A DNA stretch of 64,000 bases, taken from contig JAEVLN010000013.1 in NCBI GenBank assembly GCA_018350325.1, positions 1,674,001 through 1,738,000 on the forward strand, read 5' to 3'. Of the stretch, positions 1 to 10,382 are shown piece after piece; the stretch's first letter is position 1, and each line of letters opens with the position of its first letter. The notes below the pieces were generated by a model. It was given only the letters and a program-made list of their open reading frames with translations. It ran no database searches and was not told the origin of the DNA. Position numbers and translations under genes: made by a program. This DNA is from Globodera rostochiensis (Eukaryota; Nematoda; Chromadorea; Rhabditida; Heteroderidae).

Positions 1-14
1 TTTGTGACAAGTAG
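1..14 (+). CDS. 3' end of a BTB-family gene cut by the window edge
   Basis: The first bases read Leu-Cys-Asp-Lys then a TAG stop at 12-14, in the frame that matches the C-terminal 'VRLCDNH' end of the BTB gene at 7731-9078. The following bases (GGATGCTATTTTTATG and neighbours) match the sequence just past the stop of the third BTB copy, at about 37905-37950 on the minus strand. This is therefore the last few codons of a further BTB paralogue whose body lies outside the window. The call rests on flank similarity more than on the four codons. Confidence 0.6.
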
Positions 15-309
15 TAGAGAGAGGCGCGCCGGATGCTATTTTTATGAGATTTTTTTCTGAGACAAACTTTGAGCGACATATTTGGTTTGTTTACCATTTT
101 CATAATTTTGTCGAGCCCCTCCGGGGTTACGCATTGTCTTATTCATGTTATATCTTTCTATGTGTTCGGACAATCTGACAGTAAACGAAATTTAAATTTA
201 AGCAAAAGGTTGGCATGCTCGAGTTAAGTCGTCTTAGGCACTTTTTCGTGCCATGCCCTTTCGGCAAATTCACACGAAACAATCCCACCAAAAAATCACC
301 AGAGAAAGA
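15..309 (+). other. 3' flank shared with the BTB gene at 7731-9078
   Basis: This segment is a diverged copy of 9060-9330. Shared blocks include a CCCCTCCGGGG hairpin, CTGACAGTAAACGAAA, and GGCACTTTTTCGTGCC, a palindrome able to fold. The duplicated unit therefore included the 3' end and downstream flank of the BTB gene. No separate gene is seen. Confidence 0.6.
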
Positions 310-310
310 A

Positions 311-2055
311 GGCCAGGCGAATTTACTTATTTTCAATTCACGGAATTGAATAAAGGCCAGGCGGATTTACTTATTTTCAATTCACGGAATTGAATAAAGG
401 CCAGGCGGATTTACTTATTTTCAATTCACGGAATTGAATAAAGGCCAGGCGGATTTACTTATTTTCAATTCACGGAATTGAATAAAGGCCAGGCGGATTT
501 ACTTATTTTCAATTCACGGAATTGAATAAAGGCCAGGCGGATTTACTTATTTTCAATTCACGGAATTGAATAAAGGCCAGGCGGATTTACTTATTTCAAT
601 TCACGGAATTGAATAAAGGCCAGTCGGATTTACTTATTTTCAATTCACGGAATTGAATAAAGGCCAGGCGGATTTACTTATTCAATTCACGGAATTGAAT
701 AAAGGCCAGGCGGATTTACTTATTTCAATTCACGGAATTGAATAAAGGCCAGGCGGATTTACTTATTTTCAATTCACGGAATTGAGTAAAGGCCAGGCGG
801 ATTTACTTATTTCAATTCACAGAATTGAATAAAGGCCAGGCGGATTTACTTATTTTCAATTCACGGAATTGAATAAAGGCCAGGCGGATTTACTTATTTC
901 AATTCACGGAATTGAATAAAGGCCAGGCGGATTTACTTATTTTCAATTCACGGAATTGAATAAAGGCCAGGCGGATTTACTTATTTTCAATTCACGGAAT
1001 TGAATAAAGGCCAGGCGGATTTACTTATTTTCAATTCACGGAATTGAATAAAGGCCAGGCGGATTTACTTATTTCAATTCACAGAATTGAATAAAGGCCA
1101 GGCGGATTTACTTATTTTCAATTCACGGAATTGAATAAAGGCCAGGCGGATTTACTTATTTCAATTCACGGAATTGAATAAAGGCCAGGCGGATTTACTT
1201 ATTTTCAATTCACGGAATTGAATAAAGGCCAGGCGGATTTACTTATTTTCAATTCACGGAATTGAATAAAGGCCAGGCGGATTTACTTATTTTCAATTCA
1301 CGGAATTGAATAAAGGCCAGGCGGATTTACTTATTTCAATTCACGGAATTGAATAAAGGCCAGGCGGATTTACTTATTTTCAATTCACGGAATTGAATAA
1401 AGGCCAGGCGGATTTACTTATTTTCAATTCACGGAATTGAATAAAGGCCAGGCGGATTTACTTATTTCAATTCACAGAATTGAATAAAGGCCAGGCGGAT
1501 TTACTTATTTTAATTCACGGAATTGAATAAAAGGCCAGGCGGATTTACTTATTTCAATTCACGGAATTGAATAAAGGCCAGGCGGATTTACTTATTTTCA
1601 ATTCACGGAATTGAATAAAGGCCAGTCGGATTTACTTATTTTCAATTCACGGAATTGAATAAAGGCCAGGCGGATTTACTTATTTTCAATTCACGGAATT
1701 GAATAAAGGCCAGGCGGATTATTTCAATTCACGGAATTGAATAAAGGCCAGGCGGATTTACTTATTTCAATTCACGGAATTGAATAAAGGCCAGTCGGAT
1801 TTACTTATTTTCAATTCACGGAATTGAATAAAGGCCAGGCGGATTATTTCAATTCACGGAATTGAATAAAGGCCAGGCGGATTTACTTATTTCAATTCAC
1901 GGAATTGAATAAAGGCCAGTCGGATTTACTTATTTTCAATTCACGGAATTGAATAAAGGCCAGGCGGATTATTTCAATTCACGGAATTGAATAAAGGCCA
2001 GGCGGATTTACTTATTTCAATTCACGGAATTGAATAAAGGCTAGGCGGATTTATT
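311..2055. repeat. 44-bp satellite array, about 40 units
   Basis: The unit begins GGCCAGGCGGATTTACTTAT and contains the near-perfect inverted repeat TTCAATTC-ACG-GAATTGAA, so every monomer can form a short hairpin. Units vary between 42 and 44 bp by loss of T's, and a shorter unit of about 37 bp lacks TTACTT. From about 1621 to 2040 a long unit with GTCGG, a short unit and a 42-43 bp unit recur in fixed order, giving a higher-order repeat of about 125 bp. No open frame of interest is present. Confidence 0.97.
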
Positions 2056-2468
2056 ATTAAAAATCCCATCCGTGACTCATAGTGCAAATTTTCAGTTAGG
2101 TATTTAGTTTTATCATACGTAATTTCACAGAAATTCGCCTTTTTTTAACTTGGCCACATGTTCAAGCTTGCCAAGTTGGAACAGGCGCTATTATACTGAA
2201 AATTACCAAATTTGCCAAATCCCCTCAAAATTTGCACTATGATAGTATGTCCTTATAAGTATTTTTGTCCAAATTTCCTAAAAGTTTAAAAAAACCAAAA
2301 CCACAGACAAAAATTAGCATGTTTAATACTCAAGTTTTCGAATCTAAAAATGCCATCCCTGCTGGTCATCAACAAAACGTCGGGAGGAGAATGTATAGAA
2401 ACGATTCGGCCCCAATTTCTTTCGTTTCGGCAAAAACGGAGGTGTAAAGTTTTTCATTTCTAGAAATA
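2056..2468. other. Intergenic, no recognised feature
   Basis: AT-rich sequence between the satellite and the G-patch gene. One short open stretch near 2265-2447 has no recognisable motif. I see no RNA gene or transposon ends here. Confidence 0.5.
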
Positions 2469-3087
2469 ACAACAACAAAAAAGCCATTATTTGAGGTTTA
2501 TGACGTGAAAGATGCGGTAAAAGATGAACCGCCGCCGCCAGCGGCGGCGGAGGAGGAGGCGCCTTCGAATTCGAACGATGGGCCAAATTTGGCATTGAAT
2601 GACCTCGAATGGGTGGCCAATAGTCAGAAGAGCGGCGTGCTCTTGCAAATGATGAAGGTTGGGAAGTGGGTCCCGCCAGGCCCGTAGCCAGGGGGGGGGG
2701 CAGGGGGGGGGGGTCATGCCCCCCCCCCCGAAATGAAATTTGAGAAAAAAAACCCATAGGGGGGAACGGAAAATGCACCCCCTAGAATCGAACATTTTTT
2801 TGAAAAATTGCTTAACAAAAATGCAATAAAAAGGAAAAAATACACCCCTAAGAACTGCCCTCCCGGAAAAAATTTCTGGCTACGGGCTTGGGTCCCGCCA
2901 ATGGTTTAACCCAATAAAAGAGACTGTTTTTAAGAATATGGGCTTCACAGAAGGGAAGGGACTTGGAAAAACTGGGCAGGGCATTGTTGAGCCAATTCTT
3001 TCTAAACCAAACCCGGGAAAGAAGGCGTTCGGCGCTTCTCACACCGGTTACGGTTTGTTGGATTATTTATTGTTGTACTGTAATTAA
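2469..3087 (+). pseudogene. G-patch domain protein fragment, frameshifted and transposon-interrupted
   Basis: The left part (2505-2676) encodes an acidic, proline-rich stretch followed by 'GVLLQMMKVGKWVPP'. After the inserted element the sequence resumes at 2899. In a frame shifted by one it gives 'KNMGFTEGKGLGKTGQGI', which has the G-patch hallmarks: aromatic at the start, GKGLGK and GQG spacing, then 'EPILSKPNPGKKAFG'. G-patch proteins act in RNA processing, usually by activating DEAH helicases. Removing the transposon and one 8-bp duplication does not restore the frame, because an in-frame TAA follows 'PPMV'. The copy therefore carries a frameshift as well, unless an unseen short intron lies here. 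The stop is at about 3085-3087 and the upstream exons were not identified. Confidence 0.6.
2677..2890. mobile_element. hAT-like MITE inserted in the G-patch gene
   Basis: The element starts CAGGCCCGTAGCCAG and ends CTGGCTACGGGCTTG, which are inverted repeats of each other. It is flanked by perfect 8-bp direct repeats GGTCCCGC (2669-2676 and 2891-2898), the target-duplication length of the hAT superfamily. The interior is a long G/C homopolymer tract and an AT-rich stretch with no transposase. The uninterrupted target reads straight through the gene. Confidence 0.9.
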
Positions 3088-5410
3088 AAAACCGTAACCA
3101 CACAGACAAAGACAGCCAAAACTGTTTCCGTGCAGCAGCAGGACAAAAATGGATTGGTGGGAATGGGCAAGTGCGGGAAGCAGAGAGTTGCGGAACTGAA
3201 CGGCAGCGGCAGAGAGTCGGAGAGGGACGTCCGGGCCCGGCACAAAAGAACCAAATGCCGTGCCAACACAATGTTAAGGGCACGTTGAAATCGGCTGGAT
3301 TCACCGAACATTCCGCAGAGGCAATTTGGCAAGCAATGGCCGTTCTAGCAAATCATAAAATTATGGTTGGGTTGATGAAATTATTTTTGCCAAAATTTGA
3401 AGAAGAAAAAAATGAATTCAGTCGCTTGATACGGGATTTGAACTTGTCAAACGGAGAGTCGGCAGCAGTAGGCGCATGGAGATGCCTTTCCATACGGCTT
3501 CAGCACCACCGGCAGCAGTTCAGCAGTCCAAAAATGGTTGGGTTAAATTTGATTTTATTATTTTTGGAAATCGACGCAAACGCCTTGCATTTTTTAGGGT
3601 GGAGACCGGATCTTAAAACTTCTCGAACCCAAAAACCGGGTGCTGGACTTAACAGGTATTCATTCTTTCATAAAACAGAAGCAAAACAACCCCGGGGGTT
3701 TTAAAGGAACGGAGCCGATATTTTTTAAAGTTTTGTAAAGTAATGCTTTTTTATGCCACATTTGGAAAATGTTGATCATAAGGCTCGAAAACGAACTCAC
3801 CCAAATCATATACCAATCGACTCCACTACTAAGCCTAATGCACAAATCTGCAAAAAATTTAGCGCGGACTCAACTATGAAGAAAGTTATGAATCCTCAAA
3901 GTTGGGCAAACCCATAGGGGGAGGGGGACCTTATTGGTCGAATTTGTAGAAATTTTTTTATTCTGAAAATTGTCTGAAGATATGTTATTTGATGACGCTG
4001 ATTACGAATTCGTCAATAGAAAATAAAAATTGAGAATTTAAACCGGGTTTTGAACCGGTTCAAATTTGGAAAATGCCCCCCCCCCCCCACTTTCCCCCGG
4101 AGAAATTGTTTAATTTTGATCAAAGTTAAAATGCTTGTGGAGTTTTTAACCCGATTTAGGCCCAAAACCTTTTGGAGCTCATCGACTTTTCGGCATCACA
4201 GCCCCAACACAACCATACATCCTTTCCAGACGGTAGCAGCACCACCAGCAGCAGTTCAGCAGCCCAAAAATGGTTGCGTTAAAATTCATTTTTTTTATGA
4301 GTTTAAGCGAAGAAAATTGACGAAAATCTGGCATTTTGGAGGGGGACCGGAATATTGACCAAACCTCGGGTTCCCGCTTTTTTAATTAAGTTAAAATTGA
4401 TTTTAGGTCATTTATTGTTTAGAAACGAAGATGAGTACCGATCAAATTCTGGCGTTGTTTGGCCCCAAATGAGCGGCCCTACCGCCGCCGCCACCACCTC
4501 ACCGATTCTCAAGAGAATGTGTTGAGGAACAACCCATTTTTTTATATGTGCATTTGGTTGTTGATTGTAGAGACCGAACTTGATCTTCGAGTGAGATGTC
4601 GAGACGAGATTCTCAAAAAATCTCGAAAAATTCAGTTTCGAGGCGAGATTTCTCGAGAATCTGGTCCAAATGCCGTCTCGTTTCGGTCTCGATAGTATGT
4701 TTGCCTTTTTACCCTCTCTCTTCAAAGCTGACGAGAAAGCCGAGGCCGACGTCTTCATGCTAATCCCCAGTGCCAGTTTGGTTGAAGTCAATGAAATGAA
4801 AATCCCCCATTCGCTGGCAAATTTTACCAAAAAACAGCAAATGTGAAATCGGTTGCATCAAGCCATCCATCCAAAGCCCAAATCTGTTTTTTTTGACCCG
4901 TAATTTAGTCCAAGATTTTTTTAATTGACATTCCTTGCTCTTTAAAATTTGTTTGTAATGCAATATCAATTTAATTTATGCTCACAGGCTTCTAAAAATA
5001 GTCCGAAAATATGTTATTTGATGTGCTGATTACGAATTCGTCAATAGAAAATAAAAATGGAGAATTTAAAGCTGTTTTTTTGTTCGGTTGAATTTTTTAA
5101 AATTAAGGAAAAAGGACACCAGAGACAGTTTTCACATCTTTACTATTTTTTTACATCAACAATTACCGGCCCACTATTTTTTGCCTAAGCCTAGGAGATA
5201 GGTATATCTAATATCAGGAAAACAAATATTTTTGATATTCTTGACTTTTTCCAAAAAACATGATCCGCTGATGTCATTTGATTTTTCATTTTCAACATAT
5301 AAAATTTGTATTTATGTATGTACAGCAAATCCATTTAAAAATGATTGATAATTTAAATTGCCCGGGTTTTGTTGTTTGTGCTTTGTTTTTGCCCAGTTTT
5401 TGAAAAGCAC
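3088..5410. other. Repeat-rich intergenic DNA
   Basis: The open stretch 3171-3704 has no domain I recognise and is probably chance. It and 4200-4280 share a copy of a dispersed motif (CAGCAGTTCAGCAGYCCAAAA). 3775-4070 and 4985-5075 are copies of a dispersed family with the core GTCTGAAAATATGTTATTTG...CGAATTCGTCAATAGAAAAT, seen also at 16877-17105, 29380-29690, 38930-39010, 50455-50582 and 52690-52870. Copies at 3816, 16920, 29452 and 49250 share ACCAATCGACTCC. Confidence 0.6.
4580..4695. repeat. CGAGA-rich low-complexity block
   Basis: Repeated CGAGA/TCTCG motifs in both orientations, like the interiors of the small hAT-type elements at 32242-32338, 32992-33068 and 61006-61188. No clear terminal inverted repeats or target duplication could be fixed here, so it may be a decayed member. 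Confidence 0.5.
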
Positions 5411-5413
5411 TTT

Positions 5414-5490
5414 TTTGTAGTGGCTTGTGGCGCAGTGGTAGTTGGTTATGTTGTGCTTATGGGGTTCGATTCCTTTTGACTACATGCACA
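5414..5490 (+). other. tRNA-derived (SINE-like) sequence
   Basis: It contains a good Pol III box A (TGGCGCAGTGGTAG) and, about 40 bp on, a good box B (GGTTCGATTCC). The arms that should form a full cloverleaf do not pair, so it is a tRNA-derived retroposon head or decayed tRNA rather than a functional tRNA. The 3' limit is not defined. Confidence 0.55.
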
Positions 5491-5785
5491 TAATTTTGGT
5501 AAAGATAAATGCAATTGACCTCTTTCATAACAGTACTTTTGGCTCTCAACTTTGTTGTAGCCATTTGTGCTGTACGCGGGAGGTAAAATAGAAGTCTGGA
5601 GGAGTGAGTACTCGTTCTAGCGATTCCGAGTCATTTGTGTCAGGTTTGATAGCCTTGGACACTTCACTAATCCAGAACACTTTTTTGAGAGTTCATAAAA
5701 CAATTTGTCTCAAAAATTATTATCTATTTTTGTTAATCTTTGTTCCGTGACGAACAGGGACAGTAGTACCCATCTTATCCATATC

Positions 5786-6058
5786 CAACTCATCCATTGA
5801 GCATACCTAACTCGCTTCAACATTAACTGATTTAGAAAGTCTTAACGCCATTCGATAGATCTCGAACAGTTGAAGCTAACATTAAGTTAAAGCTTTGCGA
5901 TTGGACAAGTTTCAAAAAAGTTATGGCCAGACAACTTGTCTGTCCAATCGCAAAGCTTTAACTTAATGTTAGCTTCAACTGTTCGAGATCTATCGAATGG
6001 CGTTAAGACTTTCTAAATCGGTTAAGGTTGAAGCGAGTTATGCTCAATGGATGAGTTG
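5786..6058. mobile_element. Foldback element 1 (long inverted repeat)
   Basis: Two arms of about 125 bp are inverted copies of each other: CAACTCATCCATTGAGCATA at the left and its complement ending GCTCAATGGATGAGTTG at the right, around a short centre near 5925. The arms match almost base for base. The pattern GATTGGACAAGTTTCAAAAAAGTTATGGCC near the centre is shared in form with other members of the family at 31053-31402 and 41041-41339. No coding capacity. Confidence 0.85.
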
Positions 6059-7730
6059 GGTTTACCCCGGTGTCAGGATCTCTATGAAGGATGTGTTGTA
6101 TGTAGCAACTTGGTGATTTAGTTGCCGAAAATTTTGTCCATGTACTGAAAAAAAAGTTAGTACTTTAAAGTAATATTTCAAAAAAAAATTTGTTTATTTC
6201 GGAATTTTGGATTTATCAAATGTTTATAATTGAGTTTGGGTTGAGCATATTGCGGTTCAATCAGCATTTCGGCCTGTTCCTGTTCGGTGGCAGGATTTTT
6301 AAGTTTTTTTTGGGATCAGTTTGAAGGGGGTGGGGGGGAGGGGTCCGAGAAAATTTTTCATTTGATGGTTAAGAAAACTGGGCCAAAAATGCATCACGGA
6401 ATGGCGAAAAAATGGTTAAAAAAAATTAAAAAATCAAATGAGACTTCAAAATTTTCCAGAGATTTTTGAATCCGGATTCCGGTTGGTTAATTACTTACTA
6501 GTGATGTTTGAGACCTAAATTTACCGAGAAGTGACCCTGAGACTAGAGACCCCAAAAAGCACAAACTTTTCTTTTTCAAAAAATTTAATTTCAAGTTCAG
6601 AAAACTCGAGATTTAGGTAATACATACTTTGACCAAATAAAAATTACAATTCAAATTCGCATTTAAATCCATAAATATGGCATTTTTATGGTAGTTTTCT
6701 TAATTCAAAATAACAATTTTTAAATTTCTAGTTATGGCATTTGCCATAAAAATAGGGCATTCTGAGAGCCCTGCCACCGTCTGAGGGCTGTGCTGTCCTG
6801 AAAATAATTCGTTCTCCCCCCTCTCCACCCGTTTTTCTTTCTTTCCTTTTCTCTCATCGATTTACAAATAAATGACGACGGGCCGATGCCCTTCACCCAA
6901 CAGAACAAACAGTTGCTTAACCAACCAACCACTCTTTCGGCACCGCCGGGCCGCCATTAAAAGCCTAAAGTTGACTAATTTCTGTTAAAAAAATTGATTC
7001 AAAAATTCAAAACTTCTCGGTGGCGCCTATCGGCACCGCCGACCGACCCCCCCCCCCCCTAAAAGATTAAAGGCTTAAGGCCGCTAAAGCAAAAATGCAA
7101 TCTTCAAAATTGTTTTAATTAAATACTGTTATATTTCAATAAATATTTATTAAAAATAAATTATTTTAAACAAATAATTTTTTTAATTCACCACTTGAAA
7201 ATTTTTCCGTTGTTTTTGGGCCGTTTTCCGTTTAAAAAATCTTTACGTTTTCCGTTTTTTTAATAAATTTCCGTCCATCCCTGATCCCAACAATAAATCA
7301 TTCTTTTATTTGTCGAATATTTTGGATTTTTTCATTTTTATGACTCTAAAATTGAGTTCAATCGCTTCCAAAGCGCTGGCTTGTTTTCACGGAGGATGAG
7401 CATAAAGCCCAGCACGGATTGTCAAACTTTTATTTTCAGCTTTTAAAACATTAAATCTTTATTCGTCATGACGACATTTCATCCCTTGGACATTGTACCA
7501 ACAGCCATTTCACCAACTAAATACATAATGCAAAAGTGCCGGAATTTGTGCGGTAATACAAATTCAAATATGTAAAATAAATGAAATAAATGATCGGATC
7601 AGGCTTGAAATGTTTACTTATCGGCAGACCTAAACTTGGCCGGGATTTAAGCAATTCTGGATCAGAAGCAAAAGGAAAAAGCAGTTCTGTTGGACGTGGC
7701 CGAATATTTGATCGCATTTTTAGCGACATA
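6059..7730. other. Intergenic, dispersed repeats
   Basis: 6490-6560 is a decayed copy of the TAGTGATGC-ended element intact at 32242-32338. 6760-6960 and 7250-7620 belong to a dispersed repeat also at 9530-10020, 33260-33600 and 39840-39930. Its marks are ACAGAACAAACA-TTGCTTAACCAACC, GATTTACAAATAAA and GTCATGACGACATTTCATC. GGCGCCTATCGGCACCGCC near 7025 is another dispersed motif. No gene is seen. Confidence 0.6.
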
Positions 7731-9078
7731 ATGGCTAATATCTACGACGAATTCATTATTCTGGACGAGAAATTGATCCCGGAATTTGCATTTGAAACTT
7801 CTCGATCAACAGAATTCAATGCTCAATTCAGTGATCGGATTGCGTTTGCTGAACTGTAATTATATTTTTAAAAATCTCTATTTTCTGACGCTTAATTCTG
7901 CCATTTTCAGCGAGTTTACGGTTCTCAGCAGCCTGATGCGACGTTTGAAAATCACGGGAATTGCTTCACAACATTCAGCGGATGCTTCGGAGCCGTTGGC
8001 ACAAATTGTTTTATGGAAATGGGGGGAAGGAACACAGAAAATTGAAAAAGTGAATAATTTTTCTCTGATCGGAAAAGATAATTTTACAATTTATTACTAT
8101 TTTTTAGACCATCACACTCAACAGAGGCAAAACAGTGGAGATCGATTGCTACTCTTCATCTGTCGTTATTAGAATTCTCAAAAAGCGGGAACTGATCGAG
8201 AAGTGAGACAAAAATGTTTCCAAAATTTCTGAAAATATAATTTTGGATTTTTTCAGCCCGTGCCCGCCGCTAAGTTTGTTGGAGGACGATTTGACCGTAC
8301 ACATTGGCGACCGTCAGGTTACGGTATCCGCCAGTTGGCTGATGGGCGTCTCGCCGGTGATCGAAGGGATGCTCAGCGTGGAGATGAAGGAGAAGCAGCA
8401 GCAGTCGCTCAACTTGGACGGCCATGACATCACGATGGAGCAGTTCATCCAATTCCTGGAGTACATCTCCCGCAATGCTCTCCGTTGCCGAATTGTTCCA
8501 AATCGTGGGTGGACACGACAAAAAATGAGATTTTAATTTATTTGACGTGTTCAGCAACAAATGTGCTCGTCCTGCTCAAGTTGGCCGACTACTTCCAGAT
8601 CGATTGGTTGAAGGAGCGCTGCGAGGCTCATTTGATCAATTGCGTGGAGATTCCGCTGATCGAACGTTTCCTTCTCATCGAGCGCTATCGGCTCAACATT
8701 TTGAAGGTGGGCGGGCATTTGAAGCTTTACGCCCCAAAGGTCTACAAAATCTGTTTTGAGCCTTGATCATGCACTCAGCGGGGGGGGGGGGGGGGGGGGG
8801 GAATTCCCCCAACTCAAACAAAAAATGAAAATCGCCGAATTTTTCGTTTACGGACTTTGCTTCTTTCCCCAATCAGGCTTTCTAGAAAAAATTGTTCATG
8901 TTTTTGCCATTTTTTGTGCCGAATTTAGAATTTCTTCTTGCGCTGTTTGAATATCGACAAGTTGAGAGCGTTTATCAAAGCAAATCATGAACAGCTGTTG
9001 TCGTCCATTAGCAAAGATTTCTGGGTCCAGCTGACCGTTCGACTTTGTGACAATCACTTGGGCACCATGTTTTCATAA
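7731..9078 (+). CDS. BTB/POZ domain protein, intact copy A
   Basis: Six exons: 7731-7855, 7911-8049, 8108-8202, 8257-8504, 8555-8706 and 8929-9078. All joins are GT-AG and in phase, giving 302 aa. Residues from about 120 form a BTB/POZ fold: 'DDLTVHIGDRQVTVSASWLM', then 'SPVIEGMLSVEMKEKQ', then 'LLKLADYFQIDWLKERCEAH'. BTB domains dimerise and often recruit Cullin-3 ubiquitin ligases. The first ~119 residues occupy the place of the MATH domain of nematode BATH proteins, but I cannot confirm MATH from sequence. The start is the conserved MANIYDEF, which opens exon 1 in the other copies. TTTTTAG lies a few bases upstream, so the message may be trans-spliced or carry a 5' UTR intron. The last intron holds a long poly-G tract. 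Confidence 0.85.
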
Positions 9079-10382
9079 TTTTGTCAAGCCCCTCCGGGGT
9101 TACAACATACTCGGTCATTTAACCAGACTTAATTACCCATGGTTATCTATCTAACTCCGTTCTTATGCTTTCACCGCTGCTGACAGTAAACGAAACATTT
9201 AAATTTAAGCCAAAAATGGTCGGTTGGCACGCTGGAGCTATGTTGTGTCTTACAAATTAGGCACTTTTTCGTGCCATGCCCTTTCGGCAACAAATTCACA
9301 CCAAAAAATCTCCGGAATTTATTTTGAATTGCGTGAGAGATTAAGCCAAAAGAAAGAAGTCTTGCTCCAGGGTCGGCGCTTCGACTTTCTGCTGACGGTG
9401 AAGAAAGGAAATTGACTTCTCGTGATTTTCAAATTACTTTCGCGGTTTCTTTGATTCCGTTAATTTCGTCTGTTTGAATCGATTCCGTCCGTTTCCATTT
9501 CCATTCCTCCACCCATTAATGATTAATGCACATCCATTAGGGCTCAATTCGTTCTCCCCCCCCCCATTTCCTTTTCTCTCATCGATTTACAAATAAACGA
9601 CGACAGGCCGACGACCCTCTTCACCAAACAGAACAAACAATTGCTTAACTAACCAACCGCCCAACCACTTTCGTTGCCTTACCCCAACAACCTAAATCAT
9701 TTTTATTTGTCGAATATTTTGGATTTTTTCATTTTCATGACTCCAAAATTGAGTTCAATCGCTTCCAAAGCACCGGTCCCGTACTATGAATTGTCTTGGC
9801 GGGATGAGGATGAACAAAAAGCCCAGCACTGATTGTCAAACTTTTATTTTCAGCTTTCAAAAACATAAAATCTTTATTCGTCATGACGACATTTCATCAC
9901 TTGGACATTGTGCCAACAATCATTTCAAAATAAGCAAAAGTGCCCGAATTTGTGGTAATAGAAATTCAAATACATATGTAATATAATATAAAATACGGAT
10001 CAGGCATGCAATGTTTGACACTAGTGCTTCTCGGGATGCTTAAAATTGGCCAGAAATATGCATGCCTGAACACAGAGAGATCTTTTAAGGCATAGCGCCA
10101 CTTTCATGAGTGGTCTGGGGGGGGGGCATTTTTTGAACCCTGCCGGTGTGTGGTAAATCAGACAAATAAATAGCAAAAAAAAAACAATATTTGAACATAA
10201 AAAGATCGTTTTCAGATGAGAGAGAGATGGCACAATTTTAGAAGTAAAGGTTCATTTGACAGAAAATGGATATTCTAATGAAAAATGCCAAAATTCAACT
10301 TTTCTTTTTGTTTTGTTTAGGAAAATCCATTTTCCGCGCGTGGGAGGGAACATCAGTTGTGGGAGGGGACAGTGTGCTCATT
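9079..10382. other. Intergenic, BTB 3' flank and dispersed repeat
   Basis: 9060-9330 is the BTB-associated flank also found at 15-309. A 63-codon open stretch at 9224-9415 ends 'LLQGRRFDFLLTVKKGN' and could be a terminal exon, but nothing supports it further. 9530-10020 is the dispersed repeat shared with 7250-7620 and 33260-33600. 10030-10382 carries the 3' flank shared with the F-family gene at 30460-32690. Confidence 0.5.

Noticed and set aside
311..2055. CRISPR-like repeat array
   Set aside because: Repeats are directly adjacent with no unique spacers, and the genome is eukaryotic.
3171..3704. 177-codon open frame as a gene
   Set aside because: No domain, no splice context, and its second half is a dispersed repeat motif.
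8780..8805. Long G tract in BTB copy A as a functional quadruplex
   Set aside because: Homopolymer G/C tracts recur all over the window (2690, 10998, 33590, 38215) and may be partly sequencing or assembly error; no positional pattern seen.
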